64,000 nt of DNA, taken from assembly GCA_016197205.1 (NCBI GenBank), contig JACPWG010000023.1, positions 1 to 64,000 of the forward strand, given 5' to 3'. The notes beneath the pieces were generated by a model. It saw only the letters and a program-made list of their open reading frames with translations. It made no database searches and was not told where the DNA came from. Each line of letters starts with the position of its first letter. The stretch's first letter is position 1. Source of the DNA: Planctomycetota bacterium. GTDB lineage: Bacteria > Planctomycetota > MHYJ01 > WSZJ01 > JACPWG01. This document shows, in pieces, positions 41,706-52,306 of this stretch. The position numbers were made by a program, and so were the translations under genes.

Positions 41706-43250
41706 TCACACCAGCACGCCGAGCCCCGTGGCGGAGCCTTCGGTTGGCCCGCGCACGAGGAGCTGGCGCACCGCCTCGCCGAGCCGGTGGATGCCCACGC
41801 GCAGGTCCTTCGGCTCGGCGTGACCGTAGGCCACGCGGAAACAATTGAGGTAGCGGCCGTCGATGTCGTGCGCCGGTCCGGGCGAGATCGACACGCCGCG
41901 CTCGTGGCAGAGCAGGAAGAGCTCGATGGAGGAGAGCCCGCGCGGGAGCTGCACCCAGAGCTGGAAGCCGCCCTCGGGCCGCGTGAACGTCACGCCGTCC
42001 GGCAGCTCGGCCTCGAGCGCCTCCGTGGCCGCCTCGCAGCGGACGCGGTAGTAGGCACGCACCCGCTCCAGGTGTTCGTCGTAGCCGTCGCGGAGGAGTT
42101 CGGCGACGATCGCCTGCGTGAGCGCCGCCCCCCCGAGGTCCATGTAGCGCTTCGAGGGGATCATGTCGGTGAGCAGCGTGCGGTCCGCGACCAGGAACCC
42201 GACGCGGAGCCCGGTCATGAAGCTCTTCGAGATCGAGCCCACCAGGATGCGCCGCCCCGGGGGCAGCATGCCGTACAGCCCGGGCGCCGGTTTGCCGGTG
42301 AAGCGCAGGTCGCGGAAAATTTCGTCGGTCAGAACGACGCAGTCGTTCTGGTTGGCGACGGACGCGAGCGCGCGCCGTGCCGGCTCGTCGAGCGACTGGC
42401 CGGTCGGGTTGTGGAAATCGGGGCAAACGTAGAGGAGCGTGCGACGACCGCCCGCGAGCGAGCGCAGCGCGCCGAGGGAAAGCGCGGCCCCCTCCCACGC
42501 GACGGACTCGACCGTGTGGCCCACAAGGGAGAACGCACCGGGCATCCCGGTGAAGGTCGGGGTCTCGCTGAGGATCGACCGCCCCTCCTCGAGGGCCCAG
42601 CAGCCCGCGAGCGTGACCGCCTGCTGCGAACCGTTCGTGATGATCACCTGGTCCGGGCTCGTCTCCTGGCCGAGCCGGGTGAGCCGCGCCGCGATCGCCT
42701 CGCGCAGCTCGGGCAGCCCCGTGGCCCCGCCGTAGCCGTAGAGGCGCTCTGGATGCCGCGCCATCGCCTTTTTCGCCAGCCGCTCCAGCGTCCCGTCCGG
42801 AATGGTCGCGGCGCACGGCACGCCGGCCGACAGGTTGATGGCGCCCGGGCGCGTCTGGGTCGAGAGCAGCTCGCGCAGGCCGCGCGAGTACGACTCGCGC
42901 AGCCGTCGGATGGAGCGTGCGACGTCCCCGCGCGCTCCTGAGCCGCCCGCCGCCGCGTTCGTCGCCGTCGCCGTCGCCGCGCCCGCGCCGGACGCGACGC
43001 GCGGGGAACCGTTCGCTACGAACGTCCCCCGCCCCACGTGCGAGGAGAGCAGGCCGTCCCGTTCCAGTTCCCGAAACGACCGCAGCACCGTCACCTTGTT
43101 GACGCCCAGCTCGCCGGCCAGCTCCGTGACCGAGGGGATCCGCTCGCCGGGGCGCAGCTTGCCGTCCTCGATCGCCCGTCGCATCCAGGACTCGAGCTGC
43201 CGGTAGAGCGGCTGGTCCCCCTGGGTCGAGAGCGAGCTTTTCCAGTTCAT
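41706..43250 (-). CDS. PdxR-like MocR/GntR-family regulator with aminotransferase domain
   Basis: A 514-residue protein: GntR winged helix (residues 12-80, PLYRQLESWMRRAIEDGKLRPG, SVTELAGELGVNKVTVLRSF), a low-complexity Ala/Thr linker (about 85-115), and a fold type I aminotransferase domain with CPDFHNPTG, the acidic TDEIFRDL, and SISKSF carrying the PLP-binding Lys. MocR proteins of this type sense PLP and control pdxST. Here it lies upstream of pdxS in the same direction rather than divergent. ATG 43250 follows GGAGGCGCCC. The AT-rich promoter region at 43284-43316 is a likely autoregulatory operator. Confidence 0.9.
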   Translation of the reverse strand: MNWKSSLSTQGDQPLYRQLESWMRRAIEDGKLRPGERIPSVTELAGELGVNKVTVLRSFRELERDGLLSSHVGRGTFVANGSPRVASGAGAATATATNAAAGGSGARGDVARSIRRLRESYSRGLRELLSTQTRPGAINLSAGVPCAATIPDGTLERLAKKAMARHPERLYGYGGATGLPELREAIAARLTRLGQETSPDQVIITNGSQQAVTLAGCWALEEGRSILSETPTFTGMPGAFSLVGHTVESVAWEGAALSLGALRSLAGGRRTLLYVCPDFHNPTGQSLDEPARRALASVANQNDCVVLTDEIFRDLRFTGKPAPGLYGMLPPGRRILVGSISKSFMTGLRVGFLVADRTLLTDMIPSKRYMDLGGAALTQAIVAELLRDGYDEHLERVRAYYRVRCEAATEALEAELPDGVTFTRPEGGFQLWVQLPRGLSSIELFLLCHERGVSISPGPAHDIDGRYLNCFRVAYGHAEPKDLRVGIHRLGEAVRQLLVRGPTEGSATGLGVLV

Positions 43251-43283
43251 GGGCGCCTCCACGACGGGTGCCGGTCGGGTTGC

Positions 43284-43316
43284 CATATATACTACATATA
43301 TACCGATACATGTCAA
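43284..43316 (-). promoter_or_regulatory. Promoter and possible operator of the pdxR-like gene
   Basis: On the minus strand TTGACA (43316-43311), 16 bp, TAGTAT (43294-43289). The spacer and -10 form the AT-rich near-palindrome ATATATGTAGTATATAT, unlike the GC-rich surroundings and suited to a GntR-type operator. Confidence 0.6.
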
Positions 43317-43364
43317 CCAGAATTTTGCGGCGGCTGCCGAAGGGCCGTCGCTCCCTGGAAAAGA

Positions 43365-43393
43365 TTGCCCTTTGCGGCGCCGGCGCCTATAAT
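43365..43393 (+). promoter_or_regulatory. Promoter of the acyl-CoA synthetase gene
   Basis: TTGCCC (43365-43370), 17 bp, TATAAT (43388-43393). The ATG is at 43540, leaving a leader of about 140 nt that is GC-rich. Confidence 0.7.
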
Positions 43394-43539
43394 TCGCCCC
43401 CCCGATTTCGGCGTGTCGCGGAGCCGGAATCGCCGGGCGCGCGGGCCTGTCCGCGCGCCGGTCTTGGGGGCCCCCCGCTTCGGGTGGGGGAACGGGGCCT
43501 CCCTCTCTCCTTCCACTCCTTCCCGTGGAGACGCCACCG

Positions 43540-45321
<1,782 letters not shown>

Positions 45322-45349
45322 GCGTAACGAGTCCGCGGCGGACACACGG

Positions 45350-45510
45350 AACCGCGACCGTGAGGGAGCGGTCTCCGCGCGTTCTTCCAAAGCCGCGGAT
45401 TCGACGTCGCTGCCCGAGGCATTCGCGGGGCGCTCGCCCGCGGGTCGGCGGCTTCGAGAACCGGAGGTCATGGCAGGACGCCCCCAGACCGCTCCCTCAC
45501 GGTCGCGGTT
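45350..45510. repeat. GTGAGGGAGCGGT element with 25-bp perfect inverted ends (copy 2)
   Basis: The ends at 45350-45374 and 45486-45510 are identical to those at 39009/39143, and the interior follows the same order. It begins 28 bp after the acyl-CoA synthetase stop. From 45730 to 45895 AT-rich tracts of CTCAAGGCTCAATTTTCAAG type and their inverse follow. No gene is seen from 45322 to 46223. Confidence 0.8.
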
Positions 45511-46059
45511 CGGTTTCCACGCGGGACGCCGGGAGCGCCAGGGTTCTGACTGGCCCTTCAACTTCGAGCCTGAGCGTGCGGGACCTGGGACTCTCGAGGC
45601 GGGACGCGCCTGCGACGGAGAACCAAGACCTACGGAAACGATAGGGAAGGCCCACGAGGAGGAGGCCGAGCAGCGGCCGTCGTGCGCTCTAAGGGCCCGC
45701 AACAAAATAACCGGCTCGTTTGACGCGCAGGGGGGCGACCTGAATTCTCAAGGCTCAATTTTCAAGACTCAAACAAGGCTCAATTCTCACTGACCACCAT
45801 GAAACGTAGCCCGGGCGCGGAATCGCGGCCCCTGAGCCTTGAACTTTGAGCCCTTGTCTGAAAATTGATCATTGAGCCTTGAGCCTTTTCCGGAGGAGCT
45901 CCCTGGTTTCCGAACTGCATGAGTTGTTTCTTCACGGGCCCTACGGTGAACACCCTAGGGAAACGCGTTTTCATGAGTTCGGGGCCCGGCCGACCGAAAA
46001 GGCCCGTGAATATTGATGCGCGAGCAAAAACGGCCGCCCGATTTTTTTCGGAATTCGTA

Positions 46060-46087
46060 TTGACACGACGCGTCATTTGCTTATAAT
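46060..46087 (+). promoter_or_regulatory. Strong sigma-70 promoter of the small membrane protein gene
   Basis: TTGACA (46060-46065), 16 bp, TATAAT (46082-46087), both perfect, in an AT-rich setting with T/A tracts upstream (46041-46055). The best promoter in the window. Confidence 0.85.
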
Positions 46088-46094
46088 GTCGCGC

Positions 46095-46223
46095 AGTGAT
46101 CGGGACGCGAAGGCGCCGCGCGCGCCGAGGCGACCCGAGACCCTCCTTGGTAGGGAGGGCGCTCCCCGGTGGTGAGGGGGCGTGGTGGGTTTGAAGGGAA
46201 AGACAACACGGAGATCTGACGAA
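46095..46223 (+). other. Structured 5' leader of the small membrane protein gene
   Basis: About 130 nt between promoter and ATG. It holds a GC-rich stretch (GGCGCCGCGCGCGCC) and a clear hairpin CCCTCCTTGGTAGGGAGGG near 46141-46159, then an unstructured GAAGGGAAAGACAACACGGAG segment next to the ribosome site. Too long for an incidental leader; could hold regulation or a separate small RNA. Confidence 0.5.
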
Positions 46224-46433
46224 ATGACGAAGAAGCAGAACGCGGCGTTTGCCCTGGCGGCCCTTACGGTGAGCCTGGTGGCGGTGGGCGTGGTTGCCCC
46301 GGACCTCGGTTACTTCCTGAAGGCGAACATGGACAGCATGTTCACCATCGGCAAGACCGTCGGCAGCGCGCTCGGCACGGCCCTCGGCAACCCGATCTTC
46401 GGCCTCCTGGGGATGATCCTCTTCATCGCGTAG
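46224..46433 (+). CDS. Small two-helix membrane protein with its own promoter and terminator
   Basis: A 69-residue hydrophobic protein. Lys-Lys at the start (MTKKQNAAFALAALTVSLVA) leads into helix 1 (residues 8-26); a short loop GYFLKANMDSMFTIGKT and a Gly/Ala/Leu helix 2 (about 42-69, GSALGTALGNPIFGLLGMIL) follow. Helix 1 could instead be a signal peptide, leaving a 40-residue amphipathic peptide. GGAG lies 10 bases before the ATG. It is alone between a perfect -35/-10 and a strong terminator, so it should be abundant. I recognise no family; possibilities are a membrane scaffold, holin-like or secreted peptide. Confidence 0.75.
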   Translation: MTKKQNAAFALAALTVSLVAVGVVAPDLGYFLKANMDSMFTIGKTVGSALGTALGNPIFGLLGMILFIA

Positions 46434-46460
46434 AACCGCATCCCTCGCCGAACACCCAAG

Positions 46461-46501
46461 GACGGGCAGGTTCCTCACGGGACCTGCCCGTCTTGTTTTT
46501 T
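46461..46501 (+). terminator. Strong Rho-independent terminator
   Basis: A 14-bp stem (46461-46474 with 46479-46492, one G-T/mismatch) with loop TCAC and tail TTGTTTTTT (46493-46501), 28 bp after the small gene. Confidence 0.93.
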
Positions 46502-46502
46502 C

Positions 46503-46657
46503 AACAAGCCGAAGTGAAGCTACATCCGATCTCTCCGTGCGTTGCCAGAGATCATCGCCGGTAGAGGACGGTGGACTGAGCGTCCGGCCTCTGCGTCTCC
46601 GCGTCTCTGTGTAGAGGTCTCGCATTCGCCGCACGCAGCCGGGTCGAATTTCAAATG
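46503..46657 (+). repeat. Dispersed 160-bp repeat, CTCTGCGTCTCCGCG family (copy 3)
   Basis: Same orientation as 6940-7102. It breaks off at GAATTTCAAAT, where the other copies continue TGCAAAAAGTC; the inverted-repeat element at 46658 starts there. Confidence 0.75.
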
Positions 46658-46784
46658 GGTGTGGCTACTTTTCGTAGGCCCCCTGAAGGGGGTACTACAA
46701 ACAGTGGGTGCTGCTCTCGGAACCTACTGTTCGTAGTACCGCCTTCAGGCGGTCTGGGCGCTGTCGTCGAAAAGTAGCCACACC
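46658..46784. mobile_element. 127-bp MITE-like element with 17-bp perfect terminal inverted repeats
   Basis: GGTGTGGCTACTTTTCG (46658-46674) and CGAAAAGTAGCCACACC (46768-46784) are perfect inverses. Inside, GTACTAC...GTAGTACC and CCCCCTGAAGGGGG/CCGCCTTCAGGCGG form further palindromes; the latter also occurs at 37430-37445. It sits exactly at the junction of two other dispersed repeats and has no coding capacity. Confidence 0.7.
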
Positions 46785-46794
46785 GACCAATTTC

Positions 46795-46935
46795 CTCGGC
46801 GATTTCGGCCGCCTGCTTCGTTGCGCTCGCTCGACGTAGTTCTCCGGTACTACGCCTCGCTCGCGCGCCTCGCGGGCGGCCGAACTTGCCTTCGGCTATT
46901 GGTCACCGACTTCCGTGGAGCGGTACTCCGTTCGG
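46795..46935. repeat. Dispersed repeat, inverted copy of 240-405
   Basis: Matches the inverse of 240-405 block by block. It is followed by a CGAATGCCTTTCCGTCCCGG / AAAGGCATTCGG palindrome (46964-46992). No gene is seen from 46434 to 47222. Confidence 0.7.
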
Positions 46936-47222
46936 GTTGTTGTGTTTTTTGTCCCCCATCGCCGAATGCCTTTCCGTCCCGGAAAGGCATTCGGCGGGAG
47001 GGGAGACTACCCTCCGTAGCTCGCCGCAGCGAGCCAAGGAGGGGCGAGCATTGGGTTGCGGCTACGCGCGTTGTGCCTCGCCTCCGGGAGAGCCGGTCTT
47101 CCGCGCGCGCGGACCGCATCGCGAGGCGCCCCTTGCCACCGCCCGGCCGCCGGAGTACAATCGGCGCGGTTTCGTTCCCCTCCCGACCCTCCCCCCCGCG
47201 TCCTCCTCGGGAAGGCCTACCG

Positions 47223-48671
47223 ATGCCCCGACTCCTGGTCCTCGACGGCGCGAATCGCGGCGCGCTGTTCGAGGTGCACGGGGGCGAGACGCGCCTCGGC
47301 CGCGACCCCGAGCTGGAGGTCCCGCTCTTCGACGACAAGGCCTCGCGCCGCCATGCCCTCATCCTCGCCGCCGAAGGGGGCTGGAAACTGAAGGACCTCG
47401 AGAGTCGCAACGGGACCTCGCTCAACGGCCTCCCGGTCGCGGAGGCCGCGCTCGTCCACGGCGATCAGGTGCGCATCGGGGGCACGATCCTCCTCTTCGT
47501 CGACGACGAGGCCGCGTGCGCCCTGCCCGGCGCGTCGGCCCTGCGCACCACCCTCGCCGGCACCCAGCCGGCCGTCCCCGCCGTCCCCGCCGTCCCCGCC
47601 GCCGCCGCCGGCGCCGTCCCGGTCGCCGCGCAAGCTCCCGCCCAGACGCCCACCCCGCCACCCCCCGCCCGCCCGCCCGCGCCCGCGCCCGCACTCCCCA
47701 TCCCGCGCGAGGGCACGGACCTGCTCGGCGACAGCCCGGCGATGAAGGCCGTCTTCTCCCTCGTCCTCCGTGCCGCCCCGACGGACGCCACCTGCCTCTT
47801 GGTGGGAGAAAGCGGCACGGGCAAGGAGTTGGTCGCCCGCGCCCTCCACGCGGTCAGCCGCCGCCGCACCGGGCCATTTATCCCCGTGAACTGCGCCGCG
47901 CTCCCCGAGGCGCTCCTCGAAAGCGAGCTCTTCGGCCACGAGAAGGGGGCGTTTACCGGCGCGCTCGCGCGCCGGGCCGGCCGTCTCGAGCAGGCATCGG
48001 GCGGCACGCTCTTCCTCGACGAGATCGGCGAAATGAGCCCCGCCGTCCAGGCCAAGTGCCTGCGCGCCCTCGAGTCCGGGGAGTACTCCCCGCTCGGCGG
48101 GACGCAGCTCGTCCGCGCCGACCTCCGCCTCGTCGCCGCGACGAACCGCGACCTCGACGCCGCCGTCGCCGAAGGCCGCTTCCGGAAGGACCTGCTCTTT
48201 CGGCTGCGCGTGGTCGAGCTCCGGCTGCCGCCGTTGCGCGAGCGCGTCGCCGACATCCCGGTCCTCGCAACGCACTTTTTCGAGGTCTTCCGTCGCAAGG
48301 TGGCCGGCCGGCTGCGCCGCATCGCCCCGGACACGATGGAGCGCCTGGCGCAGTACGCGTGGCCGGGCAACGTGCGCGAGTTGCGCAACGTCCTCGAACG
48401 CGCGGTCATCCTCGCCGAGGGGCCCGACCTGTCGATCGCGGACCTCCCGCTCGAAGTGCAGGCCGGCCTGCCCGCCGGGGACGGACCCGAGCCGCTCGCG
48501 CTCCGGGAGCTGGAGCGCCGGCAGATCCTGCGGGTGCTCCGGATGACCGGCGGGAACAAGAAAGAGGCCGCGCGCCTCCTCGGCATCGACCGAAAGACCC
48601 TCCATGCGCGGGTGAAGGAATACGGCGTCGGGGGGGGAGGCGCCGGCGAGAGCGCAGGCGACGAGGCATGA
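47223..48671 (+). CDS. FHA-domain sigma-54-dependent transcriptional activator
   Basis: A 482-residue regulator. Residues 1-95 are an FHA domain ([31 protein letters not shown]); a Pro/Ala-rich linker follows (about 105-155). The AAA+ domain (about 160-395) has Walker [10 protein letters not shown], the sigma-54 contact loop GAFTGA in [13 protein letters not shown], Walker [10 protein letters not shown] and the R-finger region. A Fis-type helix-turn-helix ([20 protein letters not shown]) ends it. It activates sigma-54 promoters upon binding a phosphothreonine partner. GGGAAGG precedes the ATG. The kinase gene 10 bp downstream is the obvious input. Confidence 0.93.
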   Translation: MPRLLVLDGANRGALFEVHGGETRLGRDPELEVPLFDDKASRRHALILAAEGGWKLKDLESRNGTSLNGLPVAEAALVHGDQVRIGGTILLFVDDEAACALPGASALRTTLAGTQPAVPAVPAVPAAAAGAVPVAAQAPAQTPTPPPPARPPAPAPALPIPREGTDLLGDSPAMKAVFSLVLRAAPTDATCLLVGESGTGKELVARALHAVSRRRTGPFIPVNCAALPEALLESELFGHEKGAFTGALARRAGRLEQASGGTLFLDEIGEMSPAVQAKCLRALESGEYSPLGGTQLVRADLRLVAATNRDLDAAVAEGRFRKDLLFRLRVVELRLPPLRERVADIPVLATHFFEVFRRKVAGRLRRIAPDTMERLAQYAWPGNVRELRNVLERAVILAEGPDLSIADLPLEVQAGLPAGDGPEPLALRELERRQILRVLRMTGGNKKEAARLLGIDRKTLHARVKEYGVGGGGAGESAGDEA

Positions 48672-48681
48672 GGAACGCCGG

Positions 48682-49947
48682 GTGTCGGTGATGGGCGAAA
48701 AAAAGATCGGCCCCTACACGGTGGTGGACGTCCTCGGGAAGGGGGGGATGGGCACGGTCTACCTTGCCCGCGGCGAGGACGGCGTGCCCGTCGCCGTCAA
48801 GACGCTTTCCGCCGCCATCGCCCCGGACCCGGACGCGCTCGCCCGTTTCTCCCAGGAAGTGGAGATCGTCTCGCGCCTCGATCACTCGCACATCGTCCGC
48901 GCCCTCGGCCCGCTGGCCCGCGACGGCGAGGTCCACTATTTCCCGATGGAGTTCGTCCCCGGCAAGAGCCTCGCCGAGGTCTTGCGCCAGGTCGGACGCT
49001 TCGACGCGGGGCGCGCGGTCCTCGTCTTTCGCCAGCTCGCGACCGGGCTCGACGCCGCGCACCGGTGCGGGGTCGTCCATCGCGACCTCAAGCCCTCGAA
49101 CGTCCTCCTCACCGCCCGCGACGCCGTGAAAATCACCGACTTCGGCGTCGCGCGCGCGGTCGACCTCACGCGGCTCACGCTCACCGGCGCGCTCATCGGC
49201 ACGCCGGCCTACATGCCCCCCGAGATGGTGCAGGGGAAGGACCCCGACGAGCGGAGCGACGTCTACTCCTTCGGCGTGCTCGCCTACGAGGTCGTCACCG
49301 GCCGCCTCCCGTTCGTGGCGCATGCGCCCCTCGCCCTGCTCCAGAAGCACGTCTCGGAGGCGCCGCCGCCCCTGGAGACGATCGACCCGGGCCTGCCGGA
49401 ACTCTTGCGCTCGATCGTCCACAAGTGCCTGGAGAAGGACCCGGCGCGCCGCTACGAATCGGCCGCCGCCCTGCTCACCGACCTGGAGTGCGTCCACGTG
49501 CCGCCGCCGGACGCCGAGCTCTCCAACCGCATCCAGACCTTCGTCGCGCGCGAAACGGTCCGCATCGAAGCGCGGCTCGAAACCTCCCGCGTCGGCCACC
49601 GCCGCAGGCGCATCGTGGTGGCCGCGCTCGGCGCCCTCCTGCTCGTCCTCGGCGTGGCCATCGCGGCCCTGGTCCGCTACTACAACCTCACCCACCCGGA
49701 CCCCGGACTCGACCCCGCCAACCCGCGCCCGGGCGGCGACGCCGCGGCCGGCCGACCCGCACCCCTCACGCTGGTCCTCCGGGACGGCACGGTCCACCAG
49801 GGCTCGAAGGTCACTCTCCATCCCGTCACCCTCGACGTCCTTCTCACGGACGAGGCGGGCCAGCTCCACTCGTTTCCCGCCGACCAGGTCCGCGCCTATT
49901 ACCCGAGCGGCGAGGCGCCCGACCCGGAGCCCGCGACGCCGAAGTGA
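48682..49947 (+). CDS. PknB-type Ser/Thr protein kinase, membrane-anchored
   Basis: A 421-residue Hanks-type kinase. Gly loop LGKGGMGTVYLA, Lys40 in VAVK, catalytic loop VVHRDLKPSN (D135), DFG at 153-155, GTPAYMPPE, SDVYSFGVLAYE. The kinase domain ends near 270; a transmembrane helix (VVAALGALLLVLGVAIAAL, about 312-332) leads to a short periplasmic domain of about 85 residues, LVLRDGTVHQGSKVTLHPVTLDVLLTD, which may sense a ligand. GTG 48682 has GAGGA seven bases upstream; ATG 48691 is possible. It probably phosphorylates the FHA-bearing activator encoded just before it. Confidence 0.94.
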   Translation: MSVMGEKKIGPYTVVDVLGKGGMGTVYLARGEDGVPVAVKTLSAAIAPDPDALARFSQEVEIVSRLDHSHIVRALGPLARDGEVHYFPMEFVPGKSLAEVLRQVGRFDAGRAVLVFRQLATGLDAAHRCGVVHRDLKPSNVLLTARDAVKITDFGVARAVDLTRLTLTGALIGTPAYMPPEMVQGKDPDERSDVYSFGVLAYEVVTGRLPFVAHAPLALLQKHVSEAPPPLETIDPGLPELLRSIVHKCLEKDPARRYESAAALLTDLECVHVPPPDAELSNRIQTFVARETVRIEARLETSRVGHRRRRIVVAALGALLLVLGVAIAALVRYYNLTHPDPGLDPANPRPGGDAAAGRPAPLTLVLRDGTVHQGSKVTLHPVTLDVLLTDEAGQLHSFPADQVRAYYPSGEAPDPEPATPK

Positions 49948-50039
49948 GGGGGCGCGGAATGGAGAATGGAGATTTGAGATTTGCGCGCGGGCTTCGGAGA
50001 CCTAGCACGAGGCTGCGCCCCTCGTCCCAAGCATTCCGC

Positions 50040-50068
50040 TTGACCGCTCCCGGGCCGGTTGCTAGCAT
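50040..50068 (+). promoter_or_regulatory. Candidate sigma-70 promoter for the TMTC-like gene
   Basis: TTGACC (50040-50045), 17 bp, TAGCAT (50063-50068), 54 bp before the ATG. Confidence 0.6.
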
Positions 50069-50122
50069 CCGACCTCCAGGTGAAACGCCAGCACTCGCCC
50101 GGTTTCCAACTCGGGTTCAGGC

Positions 50123-52306
50123 ATGAGCGAATCCTCTTCCACTCCTTCCCCCTCGCCCCCCTCCGCCCCCGGCGCCTCCTCCGAGCGCGCTCTTCCCACC
50201 CGGGCGGCCGTCGTCATTCTCGTCGCCTCCTCCCTCGTCGCCTGGGCCGTCGCCCTCCGCGGAGAGTTCCTCTGGGACGACCTCATCGTCATCGTTCGAA
50301 ACCACACCCTCAAGCACGGACTGTCTTTCCTCGAAGCCCTCGGAAAGCCGTATCCCCACGGCGAAGGCTACCGCCCGCTTGCGCTATGGGTCTTCGCCCG
50401 CGAGTACGACCTCTTCGGCCTCGCGCCCGCCGGCTTCCACGCGCTCAATGTGCTCGTCCATACGGTGAACACCCTACTCGTGTTCGGCGTCGCCCGCCGG
50501 CTCCTGGAGGCCCCCAGGGTGGCCTTCACGGCGGCCCTGCTCTTCGCGGTCCACCCGGTGCACGGGGAACCCGTCGCCAACATTGCGCAGCTCGACGAGC
50601 TCCTCGCACTCTGCTTCTACCTGCTGGGCTGGCTCTCGTGGCTGCGGGGCGGGACCGCGGGGCTCTGCGGCGCGCTCGCGGCCTATGTGTTCGCGCTCCT
50701 CTCGAAGGAGCAGGCGGTGACGCTCCCGGGCGCCCTCCTGCTCACCGACGTCTTTCTCGGCCGGCTCCGTGACCGGCGGAGCGCGCTGACTGCGATCGGC
50801 CGGTGCGCGCTCTTTGTGCTCCCGCTAGGCCTCTGCGTCCTCCTGCGCTACAACGCGCTCGGAAGCCTGGGCGCCGGCATGGGCGGCCACCGCACGTACT
50901 TCGAAGGACGCTCCGGGCTCGTGGCGGCGCTGTCGACCGGGAGCTTCTTCGTGAGGCACTATCTGCCCGGGCTCCTCCTCGGCGCGAACCTCTCCTGCGA
51001 CTACGCCCGGCCGTCCCTCCCGGACGCCTCGCCGGGCGACGTCCTGGCCTGGCTCGAGCTGGGGCTTGTGCTCGGCGGGGCCGTCGCCGCGTTCGCGCTT
51101 CTCTGCCTGCGACGCTCCGTGCTCGCGTTCGGCATCGCGCTCGCCTACGTCTCCATCCTGACGGTGAGCAACCTCGTCTTCCCGATCTGGGCGATCGGAG
51201 CGCAACGCTACCTGTATTTCCCGTCGGTCGGCTATTGTCTCGCCGTGGCGGCGGGCCTCGCCGCGGTACGCGCGAAGAGCTTCCCGGCAGCGCTCGTCGC
51301 GGAAGTCGTCCTGGTCGTCGTCTATCTGCTCCTGGCAATCCAGGAGGCGGGAGTCTGGCGGGACGGCCTCAGCCTGTACACGACCATGCTCGAGCGGGCG
51401 CCGGACAATCCGAGCGCCCTCATCAACCTGGGCCGGGAGTGGTACGGTCGAGGCCAGGAGGCGAAGGCGATCCCGCTCTATGAAAGGGCGGCGGCCCTGG
51501 ACCCCGACGACGTGATCGCCGAGGTGAACCTGGCGGCGATCGACTTCGACCATAGACGCTACGACGAAGCGCTCGTGCGCCTGCGTCGCGTGCAGGGACG
51601 GGGCAAGAACGATCGGGAGCTGCCGTGGATCGCCGCCGCGAACGTGCTCCGCGAACAGGGAAAAATCGCCGACGCGCGGGCGAGCCTGGCCAAGGCGATG
51701 GAGGTGGCGCTCCCCGGGGCGCACACGCTCGGTGAAGTGTATTTCCGACTCGGGGAGATCGACCTGGACGAGGGGAAAGTGGACGATGCGGAGCGCAGTC
51801 TTCGTCGCGCCACGGAGCTGGATCCCGAGTCCGCGCCGGCCGCCGGGCGACTGGGCGTGGTGCTCCTGGGGAAGAAGCAGCCGGAGGAGGCGGCCACGTG
51901 GCTGCGACGGGCCGTCACGCTGGACCCGCTGCTCGGCGACGCCTGGAACGAGCTGGGGATGGCCGTGGAAGAGCTGGGAAAACTGGACGAGGCGGAGGAC
52001 GCTTATCGTCGGTCGATCGGGCTTTTGACCGCGGACGGCGCGCCCCACCAGAACTACGGCTTGCTGCTCATGAAGCAGGGGCGCGCGCGGGAGGCCGCCG
52101 ACGAATTCTCGGAGGCCCTGCGTCTCACCCCCGCCACGGTGGACGCCCGCTTCTACCTGGGGCTCGCGCTGTCGAAGCAAGGCCGGGACGAACAGGCGGT
52201 CGGTGAGTGGCGGGACTTTCTGAAAGCAGCGGGGGACGACCCGAGGTGGGCGAAGCAGGTCGAGTGGGTGAAGCGCCGCTTGACGACCGACAAGGGCGGG
52301 AAGTAG
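50123..52306 (+). CDS. TMTC-like multi-TM protein with TPR domain (putative O-glycosyltransferase)
   Basis: A 727-residue protein. The N-terminal 415 residues have about ten transmembrane segments and the TMTC/PMT-like first loop FLWDDLIVIVRNHTL, then YRPLALWVF, AVHPVHGEPVANIAQLDELLAL and LLSKEQAVTLPG. From about 425 to 710 there are TPR units (PDNPSALINLGREWYGRGQEAKAIPLYERAAALDPDD type). Eukaryotic TMTCs are O-mannosyltransferases; bacterial relatives are untested. The acidic WDD is the likely catalytic site. Its final 39 codons are duplicated at 54091-54207. Confidence 0.85.
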   Translation: MSESSSTPSPSPPSAPGASSERALPTRAAVVILVASSLVAWAVALRGEFLWDDLIVIVRNHTLKHGLSFLEALGKPYPHGEGYRPLALWVFAREYDLFGLAPAGFHALNVLVHTVNTLLVFGVARRLLEAPRVAFTAALLFAVHPVHGEPVANIAQLDELLALCFYLLGWLSWLRGGTAGLCGALAAYVFALLSKEQAVTLPGALLLTDVFLGRLRDRRSALTAIGRCALFVLPLGLCVLLRYNALGSLGAGMGGHRTYFEGRSGLVAALSTGSFFVRHYLPGLLLGANLSCDYARPSLPDASPGDVLAWLELGLVLGGAVAAFALLCLRRSVLAFGIALAYVSILTVSNLVFPIWAIGAQRYLYFPSVGYCLAVAAGLAAVRAKSFPAALVAEVVLVVVYLLLAIQEAGVWRDGLSLYTTMLERAPDNPSALINLGREWYGRGQEAKAIPLYERAAALDPDDVIAEVNLAAIDFDHRRYDEALVRLRRVQGRGKNDRELPWIAAANVLREQGKIADARASLAKAMEVALPGAHTLGEVYFRLGEIDLDEGKVDDAERSLRRATELDPESAPAAGRLGVVLLGKKQPEEAATWLRRAVTLDPLLGDAWNELGMAVEELGKLDEAEDAYRRSIGLLTADGAPHQNYGLLLMKQGRAREAADEFSEALRLTPATVDARFYLGLALSKQGRDEQAVGEWRDFLKAAGDDPRWAKQVEWVKRRLTTDKGGK

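Noticed and set aside
45470..45793. Short plus-strand frame after the acyl-CoA synthetase
   Set aside because: Encoded by the 25-bp-ended repeat and AT-rich tract; the matching copy at 39009 does not preserve the frame.
46224..46433. Type I toxin or holin call for the 69-residue membrane protein
   Set aside because: Size and hydrophobicity fit, but no antisense RNA promoter, endolysin or phage gene is nearby; left unassigned.
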